Of a stretch of 64,000 nt of DNA, positions 32,980 through 44,260 are shown piece by piece. Made by a program: the position numbers and the translations under genes. Position 1 is the first letter of the stretch; every line of letters starts with the position of its first letter. This DNA comes from Cavia porcellus (lineage: Eukaryota; Chordata; Mammalia; Rodentia; Caviidae), in contig NW_026947484.1 of the NCBI RefSeq assembly GCF_034190915.1, forward strand, positions 82,035,982 through 82,099,981, given 5' to 3'. Below the pieces are notes generated by a model. That model was not told the DNA's origin. It saw nothing but the letters and a program-made list of their open reading frames with translations, and searched no databases.

Positions 32980-34830
32980 GCTGAATCTATTACACCAGGG
33001 AGAGGGACAGCAAGACTTCTTAAACCTCAGCAGACCATGCTGGGACCAGGAAGAGAAAAGTCAGACATCTCCTTTCAATAATTGACCATGCTGGGGCTGG
33101 GAAGAGCTGACCAACAAGCCAACTAACCAGCCTTTCTAGTAAGCCGCCCAGGCCACGCAGGACCCAGAAAGAGAGAAGTCAGATAATGCCTCCCGTGAGA
33201 CTATCTCAGACTATCTCGGGGCAGGCTGAGAATCACCTCATCCACCCACCCTGTCTGCATAACAAACAGCTGGTTCAGTGGACAGGCTGAGTTGATAGCA
33301 ACTGAGGTACAAAAAGCAACTGAATGTTTATATTGTTTGTTTGATTTTGCAGTCCTGGGCTAGCAGTCTGAGCATCTATAGAAAGAATAACATAATGCAA
33401 TACAGCAATTATGGGGGGTATCCTTCTATCTTGTTTTTGAAATCCAACATGTTCTGGTTTGTTTTGCTCCAATTAATTGTTTTGCTTTATTCAATACTCT
33501 GTTTTGATTGGTTTTATTCTGTTTTGTTTTGGTCTGATTTTGCTATATTTCATGGAATGGACAACTATTGTGAATATAATAAGAGATACTATGGTAGCCA
33601 TTATTGTTTTCCAATTATCCTACTTTGAAGTTCTGTACCAATTTCATTGCTTTGTTTTGATTTGATTTATTCTGTCTTGTTTTGTTGGATTTCATTATCT
33701 TTAAAATTAAAAAAGAGATTTTAAAAGCTGAGTTCCTAACACTCAGACTTGATCAAAATCTGCAAGAATGCCTACAAACTGACAGAAAGAAGTCTTGAAT
33801 CTGACTTGGCTGCAATACTGTGGTGGAAGAATCAGAGGAGTTATTGATATGAACACTCAAACTCTCTGGCAAGATGCTACTTGAGAATCACATATGCAAT
33901 GTCTCACTGGAATATTTAATATGCTCCCATCAGACATTTTATAAGTTTAAGTGTTTTTGTTTCTGGAATTAGTTAGTAATGTTATGTTATGTTCTTTTAT
34001 GGTTTCCTCTGTTTGATAGGTTATTACTTTTGTCTATTTGTTCTTTCATTGGCTATGAGTTAATATGTGTCTAGATTTTCTCCCTTGTATCAACTCCCTA
34101 TCTAGTTTCTTTACCTCAAACCCCTAAGACATATCGTAAACATATTCTTTTATTCTTTTTCCAAACAAGTAAACTCCCCCAAGTTTTTTAAGTCCCCATA
34201 CTTAGCTCCCTCATAGCCACTCCTATGCCTCTAGTATCATTCTTCAGTCAACCCAGCAAGTTCTGACAATCACATAGCTTTCCTCAATCACAAAGTAGAC
34301 TCCAAGTCTCTTATATCTTGCCTTTTCCCCAACAAAACATCCTCTGAAAACTCCCAATACTAAAATCCTTCAGTTCACCTAAAAGTACTCCATTGAAAAC
34401 AGACCCCACATCAAATTTTTCTTCTCATTTCCCACTATTCCCCCTTTTTAAACCTCCTCCTTAGTGCCTAACACTACTCATCCAACCACTTCCCATTCTT
34501 AACAACCCACCCTACTTACTTAATTGCAGAATAATCACAAATAATAAACTGTCATAATATGCACAGAGGATAGACAAAGAAGGGAAGTACAAAATAACTG
34601 CAAACATTATCCTATAGAAGTGTTCTCAGACTGAATCTGTGAATACTGTTATAATCAGAAGTAATTCTTTCAGCAAAACACAAGGATAGAGTCAAAATCA
34701 CTTAAAGTAAATAAAATAAGGAATAAATACTACCAGTGGACATACAAAGATGAAAAATATTCACAGGGAGGCAACGTCCTACTAAAAATCTCCATTTAAG
34801 CCACAAACTCTCCTAACTTCTGTAGTATCC
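32980..34830 (+). other. probable L1-c 5' UTR, possibly mixed with an older HAL1-like fragment
   Basis: No gene. The segment 33330-33720 (GTTTTG-rich, TATGGTAGCCATTATTG, TACTTTGAAGTTCTGTACC) resembles the repetitive HAL1 3' region more than a typical L1 5' UTR and may be an older insertion. The C-rich stretch 34130-34520 resembles the linker upstream of ORF1 in older L1s. Confidence 0.4.
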
Positions 34831-34979
34831 AACCTATAGTAATGCCACAAAAAAAGAAGGGGAAAAAATAAGGGGCCATACATAGATTTTTAAAAGATAC
34901 ATATATAAACAAACAAAAAAGATACACATAGGAGAATGGAGAATTAAGGAAATAATCTCCACCCCCCCCAACTCTTCCA

Positions 34980-35690
34980 AGGCAGAGAAGATCACAAAGG
35001 GAGATGAAAATGAATACACGCAGAAATCTATGAAAAATCTACTGAAGGGATGAAGAAAATAGATGAGTTCAAGAGGAGATGAAACAAAAGTTCTCAGCAA
35101 TTTCACTCAATACGCCACTGATGAATTTCAAGGAAATACATTAAAAAACTGGATGAGCCAAACAAAACAGCTGAAAATCTGAATGACAAAAATCAAAATC
35201 AACAAGAATATGGAACCCTCAAAAAAATGTCAAAAATACCTGAAATTAAAAAACTGTATAGAATTCATACACTACAGAAATGACCAATGTAAAGGCAGAG
35301 TGTTTAATATTGAAGACAAAATAGTGAATAACAATAAAGAACTCAAAGAAGCTAAGAAGAAAAATAGACAATAAGAAAAGACTATGCAACAGCTGCTAGA
35401 TGATAGCACAGATGAATTCACTAACATGCTTACAGAAATCATGGAAGAAAATTTCTCAAATGTAAGGAAAGAGTTTAAAATACAAGTAACTGACATTTAT
35501 AAAACATTGAACAATTATGATAAAAAGAAGCTCACCACAGCATATTCTTACTAAGCAAAAAACCAGAATTTTAAAAATGGTGAGAGGAAAACATATCATA
35601 TATAAAGGTATACCAAACAGACTTACAGCAGACTTCTCAATGCAAACACTAAAGCCAGTAGATCTTGGAGTTAAGTATTTCAAGAATTAA
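34980..35690 (+). pseudogene. L1-c ORF1 relic
   Basis: LTEIMEENFSNVRKEFKIQV (about 35428) gives the ENF motif of the RRM region, followed by RILKMVRGKHIIYKGIPNRL and ADFSMQTLKPVDLGV in shifted frames. The upstream part (35183-35374) reads as a lysine-rich coiled coil. Multiple stops and frameshifts. Confidence 0.75.
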
Positions 35691-37773
35691 GAACAAATAA
35701 CTTCTAACCTAGACTAATCTGCCCAACAAAGCCATTCTTCAAAATACATGGAGAAATAAGATATTTCCACAAAAAAGGACCAGGTTGGATGATATATGAG
35801 TGCTAAATCAGCTCTAAGGAAAATACTTAAGAATATTCTCAACAGAAACAATAAGTCAGACACAGCTAAAATCACAGAAAGAAAGCAGTAAGGTCAATGA
35901 TAAACAGCAACAAAAAAATCCGGAAAAGAAAAACAAACCATACACGAACCACAAATCAAAGAAGGCAATGACAGTAAATAACCAATACATCTCAGTAATA
36001 TCTCTCAATATTAATGACCTCAACTATCCAATTAAAAGACATATGGACACACTGGACCATAAAACTGAATCCAATAGTCTGCTGTGTTCAACAAACTCAT
36101 CTAACCAAAAAAAAAATTCATAGCTTAAATATTAAAGGATAAGAAACAACATTTCATGTATCAGGATCCTGAAAATAAGCAGGGTAAGCAATTCTACTAT
36201 CAGATGCGGTAAATGTCAAGCTAAAACTGATTAGAAGAGACAAAGAAGGTCTCTCTATACTAGTTGAGGGAACAATCCAAGAAAAAGAGGTAAACATATA
36301 TGTTTATAAACATTTTTTATAAACAGTTGATAAACATATATGCCTTGAATACTGGTGCACTTATATTTATAAAACAAAAACTGCTGAAATTAAAAAATTA
36401 AATAAACACTAACATAGTCATAGTAGGAGATTTTTTTAAATTTTTATTTAAGGAGAAAAAGAAAAAAAACAGAAAAAGGGTACAAGTTATGCAGAATTTC
36501 AGAAAAATAAACAGTAGGAAATCACTAGTTAATAGATTACATATTGTCATCTTAGAATGTTCAAGTTAAAAAATTAAAGCATATAAAGTGGACATTCAAA
36601 CAGTGAGACTGCAAACAGTTCTGTTCACTGATCCAACAAAACTCAGTAATATGGTTATCTATCTTATACACTTAAATACACATGCAGTTATATCCTTTAG
36701 AGCACTTTCTTTTCCTCTCTTTTGTACAATGACAATTACACATTTTGGGTTTTATTACTCCCACAGTTCTTATTACTGTTTTTTGAAGAGAGTAAAACCA
36801 AATGTGACATAACAGAACAGAGTCAGTCAAATCAAAAGGATGGACATAATACATAATGTAAAAACAAAATACAAGGTGCTCAACAATGGTTACCATGATA
36901 CCTCTTGCTATCTTAAAAAGAATTGCCTATATCATCAGTTATAATAAAATTAAACAAAACAGTAAAGAACAAAACCAATAAAACCAAAACACTGGAGACA
37001 TTACAGGACTTCAAAAGAAGTTAATAGTCAAACCAAAATGGGCGTCATAATGAATCTTATTGTCTTCACAGTTGTTGCCTATACTTTCGAACTTGGCACT
37101 ATCCAGCAAAACAGAATAAAGGAAAATCAGTCAAAACAAGATGGTGAGAGCAATACAGGGGTTCAAATCAAGTTAATAGGAAATCATAGTGGGTTACTAT
37201 AATATATCCTGCTATTTTTTATTTATTTTTCCCTTAATTAAAAGGATAAAAATAAAAAAGTAAATAATAAAAAAAAGGAGATTGAGATAAAAGAGGACAT
37301 AACAACAAAATAGCACAGGTCAGAACATAACCATTTAAGCAAAATAGTGTTTCACTACAATATATCCCTACATAAAAGTAGTTACCATAGTATCTCTTTC
37401 CTTGAAATCTTTGAGTATAACTTTGTATACTGTAGCATCAAACATACCACTACAATGTAAAACCATTCAAGAGAATGACAGTATTACAGGGTATTTAGAA
37501 TCAACTAACAGAAAATGAACAATGATTTCTGTATAATCTCCTTGTCTATAATAAAAGTTTTTGTTTATATTATCACATATAATAAAATCCAGTAAGATAC
37601 AACATGTTAAGACCAATGGAGACAGAAGAACAAAAGTTTGACGGGACTTCAAAACAAAATGATATTAAATCAGCACTAGCTATTATGATGTCTTGTTTTC
37701 TCCAAAATGGCTGTTCCCACCATCCAATCTTCTCTGCCTCATTTCTGTTGAGCTCTTTTTCTGTCATTAGTTG

Positions 37774-38862
37774 TCCGTTTGTCTTCATTTTCCTTTCTGC
37801 TCCATTCATTGTGACCTCTCTGCCACTGTTTCTGGAATCTTAGTATTTTTCTTTTTTTAGAATGTCCTGCAGTATTCTCTATAGAGTTGAATTGGTGGTT
37901 GCAAATTCCCCTAGTTCTTCTTTATCCTGGAAGCACCTTGTTTTTTCCATCAATTTCTAGGGACAATTGTGCAGGATGTATCAATCTTGGCTGGAGGTTA
38001 TTATCTTTCAAAGCTTGAATTATTTTCCCCCACGCTCTTTGGGATTTGATGGTTTGTGCCGAGAAGTCAGCTGTAATTTTGATGGGTGTTCCCTTGTAAG
38101 TGATATGTTTCTTGTCTCTGACAGCTTTTAATATTCTGTTCTTATATTGGACTTCTGGAATTTTGAATATTACATGCCTGGGTGTAGCTCTGTTTGGGTT
38201 GTAGGTGGCTGGGGTCCTGTATGCCTCATACATCTGAGTATCTTTACCTTTTGCTAAATTAGGGAAATTCTCCTGGATTATTTCTGTGAATAGCTTTTGT
38301 AGTTCATTTGTTTGTGTCCCTACTTCTTCTTTTATGTTCTTAATTCTTAAGTTATAGATCCTCTTATCTTCTAGCCTTTGTATTATTGCTGTTTGTTTCC
38401 TTGTTATTTTTAAGAAGTTTTTCATTTCATGCTCCCACATTACAAATCTGTTCTCCAGTTCAGATAATCTATCCTCCAGTTCAGATAATCTTATCCTTCT
38501 TTCAAGCTGTTATGCCAGCTTTCAATAGAGTTTTTAGTTTCCTGGTAACCTCTTTGAACCTGCTTCACATATTCTATGTTTTCTCTATTTTCTCCATCAA
38601 ACAATTCTCCCCTTTTTTTCTGTTCTTCCATTCCATCATCTGTTTTTTCTTGGGTGGTGCTTAGCATTTCTCTAACTATTCTACTTATACCTTGCTTTAC
38701 TTTGTTAAATACTTCACTTTTGAACTCGTCTATAAGGCTTCAGAGATATCGCTTTATGTCTATTGGTGCTGTGTCCTCATTCTCCTTTGCATTTACCTTT
38801 CCTGGATCAGGGTTCTCAGGGTTAGGGACTGAGGATACTTTCTTATTGCTTCTTCTTCCCAT
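37774..38862 (-). pseudogene. HAL1-2 ORF1 relic
   Basis: Homologous to the HAL1-1 ORF1. From the ATG at 38862 it reads MGRRSNKKVSSVPNPENPD, IDIKRY stop, REMLSTTQEKTDDGMEEQKK, then the RRM and C-terminal domain in the long frame 37922-38440 (LRIKNIKEEVGTQTNEL, ENFPNLAKGKDTQMYEAYR, TPRHVIFKIPEVQYKNRILK, PIKITADFSAQTIKSQRAWG). Lesions: a TGA near residue 40; a 21-bp duplication plus a 4-nt deletion in the coiled coil (38453-38495); an extra A in an A run near 37950 that shifts the frame; and TGA changed to GGA at the normal stop. Confidence 0.88.
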
Positions 38863-39633
38863 ACTTTTTGTCCCTTCCATACAAGCGTATATAGGAGGCC
38901 CAGTTTTTTGCTTTATCAGTTACAGTTTGTTTGAATCTGCCGGCAAGGTGTTTCTGCCCACTGCAGTGTACTAGGGAGACACAGACCTGGGCAACCTCTG
39001 CTGGGCCCACCCCTCCAGGTCAACCTACTGAAGGCTTCACTGCTAGGGTGCACTGCCAGGCGCTGGGACCTGGTTTGGGCTAGTCTACTGAGTCTTAGTC
39101 CACAGCGTCACCTAGGCAAAGTGCTCCCCACCAATCCCACTTGAGAGAGGAATATGCGACTAAAGTCACTGGGGCGTCCCATTCCAGCTAGTCTGCCCAG
39201 TCCCGGAATGTCCTCTGTTGGAGCCTCCTAGTCTATGGAAGGGTCCCCATTCCTCTCACTCACTTCAGGTTGATGCAGGTCTCCCCACCAGCCCCGCTCT
39301 CAACTCCATTTGCCGATTCCCGCTCTCAGAGCTTTCGTACGTCTCTCTCCCTGCTGTGCTGATTCAGATGCAGCAGCAGCAGCAAGAAATTCAAACCGTG
39401 GCTTCCAGAGGTGCAGGTTCCAGCTTCCACAATGAGATTTTATCTGTTCCAGTTATAGCACTGGGATTGCGTTTCCAGTTGTTTTCTCTCAGCTTAGTTC
39501 ATTCCTGGGTCGGCAGGGTATATCTCTCCTTGCTTAGGATTCCTCACACCACACCATTCCTGGATTCTATGCTGGCTATCTCAGAGAGCCTCTGTAGCTG
39601 CTGTTATCTATCCACCATATTCTCCCGGAAGTC
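38863..39633 (-). promoter_or_regulatory. HAL1-2 5' UTR
   Basis: Homologous position to the HAL1-1 5' UTR. Less CpG-rich than HAL1-1, consistent with CpG decay in an older copy, and carrying a (CAG)n stretch near 39370-39385. The 162-codon plus-strand frame at 39218-39706 runs antisense through it and past its end, so it is a chance frame. Confidence 0.65.
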
Positions 39634-40112
39634 CATAGTAGGAGATTTTAACACCCCAATTTCTCAAACAGGTCAACTTGACAAAATATGCTTAACAATC
39701 CAATAACAAGCAATGAAACTGACATAGTAATAAAGAATCTACCAACTAAAAATATCCCTGAACCTGAGGGATTCACTGACTAATTCTACAAAACTTTTAA
39801 GATTGTTATATCATCAATACTCCTCAAGCTCTTCAAAGAAATTTAAAGGAATGGAGTGCTCCCAAACTCTTCTATGGAATCCAGCATCACCCTGATCCTC
39901 ACAAAGAAAACTATGGGTCAAAATAACTTAATGAACACAGATACAAAAATCTTTAACAAGGTATTAGCAAACAGAATGCAGCACATTACCAAAAACATGC
40001 AACATTGTGATCAAATAGATTTCATGCCAGATATCCAAGGGTGGTTCAACATATGTAAGTCAATTAATAAAATACATCACATAACAGAAGCAAGGTCAAA
40101 AACCATAAGATC

Positions 40113-40212
40113 GAGCCGGGGGTTTAGCTCAGTAGCGTAAGGGCCTGCTTGGCAAATGCAAGGTCATGAGTTTGATCCCCAGCACCAAAAAAACAAAAGC
40201 AAAAACAAAAAC
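40113..40212 (+). mobile_element. ID-type SINE within L1-c ORF2
   Basis: GAGCCGGGGGTTTAGCTCAG, CATGAGTTTGATCCCCAGC, A-rich tail; target duplication AAAACCATAAGATC / AAAACCTATAAGATC. Confidence 0.92.
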
Positions 40213-42592
40213 AAAACCTATAAGATCATTTCAACACACACAGCAAAGGCTTTTGAAAAACCCAACACTCCCTCATGATAAAAACTCTGAATAAAACAAA
40301 TCCATAAGAACCATACCTGAATATGATAAAAGCTATTTATAATAACCAGCATCATTCTAAATGGGGAAAAACTAAAAGCATTCCCTGTAAAATCAGAAAC
40401 AAGACAAGGATGTCCACAATCACCTCTTCTATTCAACATATTACTTGAAACATTAGTCAGAGCAATTAGACAAGAGAAAGAAATAAAAGGGAAACATATA
40501 GGAAAAAACTAAAACTATTATTCTTGCAGGTAATGATACTCTACATAGAATACCCAAAGAACTTCATCAAAAACTCTTAACAAATTTCAGCAATGTAGCA
40601 TAATACAAAATCAACACACAAAAATCATTAGCATTCATGTGCACCAACAATGAATGGGATGAAAAGGAAATTACTAAAATAACACCATTCACAACTGCTT
40701 CAAGAAAAAAGAAATATCTTGGAATTAACCTAACCAAGGGAAAGACTTCTACAAAGGAAACTGCAGTGCTCTAAAGGAGGCTGAAGAGGACATCAGAAAA
40801 TGGAAAGATGCTCCCTGTTCCTGGATAGGTAGAATCAGTATCGTCAAAATTGCCATACTCCCAAAGCTGTTACACAGATTCGAAGCAGTCTCAATCAGAT
40901 TACCAACAGCATATCTTACAGATCTAGAAAAAACAATCCTAAAATTAACATGAAACCAAGCGACCCAGAATACCAAAAGTAGTTTTGAACAAGAGCAAAG
41001 AAGGAGAAACAGCAATATCTGACTTCAAGCAATAGTGATTTTTGAAAAACAGCATTGTAATGCAATAAAAACAGATACATGGATCAGTGGAACAAAACTG
41101 AAGGTACAGACACTTCCACAGACACATTCAGCTATTGGATCTACCACAAAGGGGTAAAAGTATATGTTGGAAGAAAGACAAGCCTATGCACCAAGTGATG
41201 CTGGGAAAACATTATATGTGTACAGAAGATCGAAACTGGAACCTTATCTATCACTATATACTAAATCAAAATAAATCAAAGATCTAAACATTAAAACCGA
41301 AACAAGCCTACTGGAAGATAAAATAGATAAAACACTTGAAGACATAGGTATGGGAAAGGATTTTTCCAAATGGAACTTCAATTGAACAAGAAACAATAGC
41401 AAGAATAAACAAAGGGGATTATATCAGACTGAAAGGATTCTGTGCAGCCAAAGAATCAATCAGTAGAGCAAAGACACAACCTGCCAAATGGAAAAAAAAT
41501 TTTCTGAACTACTCGTCAGATAAAGAATAATATCTAGAATATACAAAGAACTCCAAAAATTTAAACCACCTAAAATTAAAGATCCAGTGAAGAAATGGGC
41601 AAAAGAAATAAACAGACACTACAGAAAAAATGCAAATAGTCCACAAAAATATGAAAAAATGCTTAACATCTCTGGCCATCATACAAGGACAAATTAAAAC
41701 AATGCTAGGATTCCATCTTACTTTAGAAACAACAGCAATTATTAAGAAACCAAACAGTAACAAATGCTGATGAGGCTGTGATGGAAAAAGAACCCTCCTT
41801 TATTGTTGGGGATGTAAACTGGCACAAATGTTACGAAAATCAGTATGAAGATTTCTCAAAGAATTATAATTAGAAATTCCATATGACCCAGTCATCCTTC
41901 TGCTAGATATCTTCCCTAAATAGCTTAAAACATCATATTATAGTGGTACATGTATACCAATATTTATAGCAGGACAACTCATAATAGTTAAATCCTAGAA
42001 ACAGCTAACTTCTAGAAATAGCTAAATCGTAGAAACATCACAACAGTTGATTGGATAAAGAAAATGTGGTATCTATATACTACCCTACTATAAAGAATGA
42101 CAGATTTAAGACATTAGTAGGAAACTGGATGTACCTAGAAAATATAATATTGAGTGAAATAAACCAGACACATACGCTTAAATACTGTATGGTATCTCTC
42201 ATTTGAGTGAAGCAAACTATAAACAAAGAGAATAATAAGGATGGATAGAAGGGGACTGGACTAGGTGATGGGTCTCTTATAACAGATAAGTAATCCAAGG
42301 GAAAAGTGCAAGGAATGAGGAGGAAGCGAAGGGAAGTAGAATAACAACATACCATGTACAGGAACCTACCTCAATTAATGTAAACATCATATGCGATAAT
42401 ATGAGCTAAGATTAATAATATCAATAAGTGAAAAAATGGATAGGGAATTAAAGGAGGAAGGAGGAGGGAAAAGAAAGAGAAGATAATTTTAAAAAAAACA
42501 AGTTGTGATATGTGCATGTAACCAGTCCACAAGATGACTATAAACTGCATAAACTGAAAACATGTACTAATAAACTAAAAAAAAAAAAAAAA

Positions 42593-42680
42593 TTTTTTTT
42601 TTTTTTGGTACTGGGGATTGAACTTACAACACAGCATTTGCCAGGAAGGTGCTTGTGCTGCTGATCTGAATCCCCAGCCC
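42593..42680 (-). mobile_element. ID-type SINE at the L1-c poly(A) tail
   Basis: T14 head, GGTACTGGGGATTGAAC and TCCCCAGCCC in reverse; inserted into the L1-c A-tail with duplication AAACTAAAAAA. Confidence 0.9.
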
Positions 42681-43237
42681 AAACTAAAAAATTTTTAAAA
42701 GAAAAAGCAAAACAGTTCTTAGGGTACTCTAGCTGCCCTTTCTGGGTCTTTATATATACAGCCAAATCTCTCACCAGCCATCATGTTTCAAACAAGAACA
42801 GTTCTCATTTTTTAATATTTCAAAGCAAAACAAAAGTAAACATTACTAAGTTATGTGAAAAAGAGAGCCAAAATAAGTTTGGATATAACTATACAGAGAT
42901 GAATATGATGAAGAGCTGAAATACCCAAAGGGTTATATTATGTTCCACAAAAATCATGCTTGGAAGAATTACTAGACTATTCAACAAAGTCACAAGAATC
43001 TAAGACATGCTTAGGGCTATTACCTGGGAATTCAGAAACAGAGTAAATTAAGTGATACCAGATCACATGCCCTCACTGGACTGATGTTCAGATTTCTCCA
43101 GTGTAAACTATAAGATCTAAGTAGAATCGAGGGGATGTGGTGGGTTGACACTCTGACAGATCTTATCTATTTCTACTTTACTGGACAGACTACCTTCATG
43201 ACTCATCACTATGAATGTAGGCAGACACACTTTAAGA
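42681..43237. other. unassigned DNA
   Basis: No element or exon recognised. Confidence 0.5.
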
Positions 43238-43249
43238 AATACAAGTGGG

Positions 43250-43341
43250 AGGCCAGGGATTTAGTTCAGCGGCATAAGCACCTGCCTGGCAAGCGCGAGG
43301 TCTTGAGTTCGATCCCCAGTACAGAAAGAAAGAAAGAAAAA
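43250..43341 (+). mobile_element. ID-type SINE
   Basis: GGCCAGGGATTTAGTTCAGC, GAGTTCGATCCCCAGTAC, (GAAA)n tail; imperfect duplication AATACAAGTGGG / AATATGAGTGGG. Confidence 0.92.
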
Positions 43342-43353
43342 AATATGAGTGGG

Positions 43354-43825
43354 TAAGTTGGGGAGGGGCGACAAAATTCAGTTTCAGTACTGAAAACTCA
43401 TTCTGTCATTTGTGTATGCCTTATCCCTTCTCCCATAAATTATCAAAGTGCAGTAATTTTTGCTTTTAAAAAGCTTAAATTTAAAGGAAAAAAAAAGCCA
43501 CTATTACAGATTTGCTCATAAACCCCAGACCGGACAGACTCACTTTCTGAGTCCTGGTATTTCAAGTCTCTGGTACTGCTAATACCTCAGTGGGTCCATG
43601 TTAGTCCCTGGTGAGTCGTTTAGAATGTTGCAATTCAAGTAATAACAGGAGTTTCTCAGGGTCTCTTTGGAAATCTGGGCAGGGAAGACAGAGAACAGGA
43701 CAAGCCCAGGAGATGTGAACTTCCTACCCAAGCAGCGGTTATTTCTTTTACGTATCTGGATATAGCACAAGAGTTCAATTCACTTTCAAGTGATTTTTCA
43801 ATAACTGGTGTGGTAAAAAAGAATG
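43354..43825. other. unassigned DNA
   Basis: No repeat or gene recognised. The overlapping minus-strand frames at 43579-43847 have no family features. Confidence 0.45.
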
Positions 43826-43975
43826 TGAGCAGGATGTGGCGGTGCACACCTGTAATCCCAGCACTGGGAAGACTGAGGCAGGACGATTGCTACATTTGAA
43901 GCCAGCGTGGGCAACACAGTGAGTTTAATCCCAGCATGGACTACATAGTGAAACCTGGTCCAAAAGAGAGAGAGC
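43826..43975 (+). mobile_element. B1-type SINE
   Basis: GAGCAGGATGTGGCGGTGC, CACCTGTAATCCCAGCACTG, GACTGAGGCAGGACGATTG, ACATAGTGAAACCTGGTCC: a fairly well conserved B1, about 100 bp from the CpG-rich island. Confidence 0.92.
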
Positions 43976-44076
43976 GCGAGACAGGCAGATGTCTTGCTTT
44001 CTACACCAGAGGTTACCACCCACTGTAGCACTAAACTAAATGTCTCTTCTCTAGATAATAATCGGGGGACTCCTAC

Positions 44077-44150
44077 CTCACAACATCCTCGTAATGCCGG
44101 AAAAACCTAGAATACATTTTCCTCGAGTGAAGGGGGTGCGGTCAGCCTCC
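44077..44150 (-). other. candidate first exon, minus strand of the island
   Basis: From the ETS site toward the left, an ATG in acceptable context (GAGGAAAATG) at 44117 opens MYSRFFRHYEDVV, and the reading meets a donor-like AG|GTAGGA at 44077/44076 before the in-frame stop. I do not recognise the peptide. A real exon would need an acceptor further left, outside what I can support. Confidence 0.3.
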
Positions 44151-44260
44151 AACCGGAAGTCTCGCCCTCCACTGTAGTGACCTGACCTGACCTCCGACTC
44201 CGCCACCCGGAAGTGGACGCCTACTTGAGGTATCAATATGCAAGCCGGGACTTCCACCTA
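44090..44260. promoter_or_regulatory. CpG-rich, double-ETS promoter-like island
   Basis: About 10 CpGs fall within 170 bp in a window otherwise nearly devoid of CpG outside young LINE 5' UTRs. Two identical ETS/GABP sites CCGGAAGT lie at 44153-44160 and 44207-44214 (54 bp apart), with three tandem TGACC half-sites between them at about 44177-44192. No TATA box. Paired ETS sites in a short CpG cluster are typical of housekeeping and bidirectional promoters. It is not part of any repeat I recognise. Downstream on each strand there is an ATG followed by a good splice donor. Activity is inferred from sequence only. Confidence 0.6.

Larger units (their letters stand above)
36435..39633 (-). mobile_element. 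HAL1-2: full-length ORF1-only LINE on the minus strand
   Basis: A 3,199-bp element inserted in L1-c ORF2, flanked by an exact 16-bp target duplication CATAGTAGGAGATTTT (36419-36434 and 39634-39649) followed by AA, the canonical TTTT/AA L1-endonuclease site. The 5' end (right side) reads GACTTCCGGGAGAATATGG on the minus strand, matching HAL1-1. ORF1 relic at 37774-38862, a 1.3-kb 3' region without ORF2, and the T-rich tail at the left. It is more decayed than HAL1-1: at least one stop, two frameshifts and loss of the ORF1 stop. Confidence 0.92.
35950..42060 (+). pseudogene. L1-c ORF2 relic, deleted and interrupted
   Basis: Endonuclease similarity runs to the VGDFNTPIS motif, which the HAL1-2 target duplication splits (36419-36434/39634-39649). 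Sequence then jumps, after LDKI, to the segment preceding the RT (QAMKLT, AFY/EFYKTF-like) and the RT itself (LMNTDTKIFNKVLANRMQHI and [20 protein letters not shown] at 39856-40100). The ID SINE interrupts at 40.1 kb, followed by the polymerase palm (with stops), and the C-terminal Cys region. Only about 2.9 kb of ORF2 remains. Confidence 0.82.
32980..42592 (+). mobile_element. L1-c: decayed LINE-1 with internal deletion and nested insertions
   Basis: Plus-strand L1 with an apparent 5' region (about 32980-34830, including repeated ACCATGCTGGG..C.GGAAGAG segments), ORF1 relic, ORF2 endonuclease start, then HAL1-2 inserted (36435-39633), ORF2 continuation with an ID SINE (40113-40212), 3' UTR and A15 tail ending at about 42592. 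Between the endonuclease motif at 39.65 kb and the pre-RT segment at about 39.72 kb roughly 1 kb of ORF2 is missing. The 5' boundary is not fixed by a target duplication. Confidence 0.75.

Noticed and set aside
39218..39706. 162-codon plus-strand frame, the second-longest single-strand frame outside ORF1
   Set aside because: It runs antisense through the HAL1-2 5' UTR and past its boundary into L1-c; CpG-rich composition explains its length.
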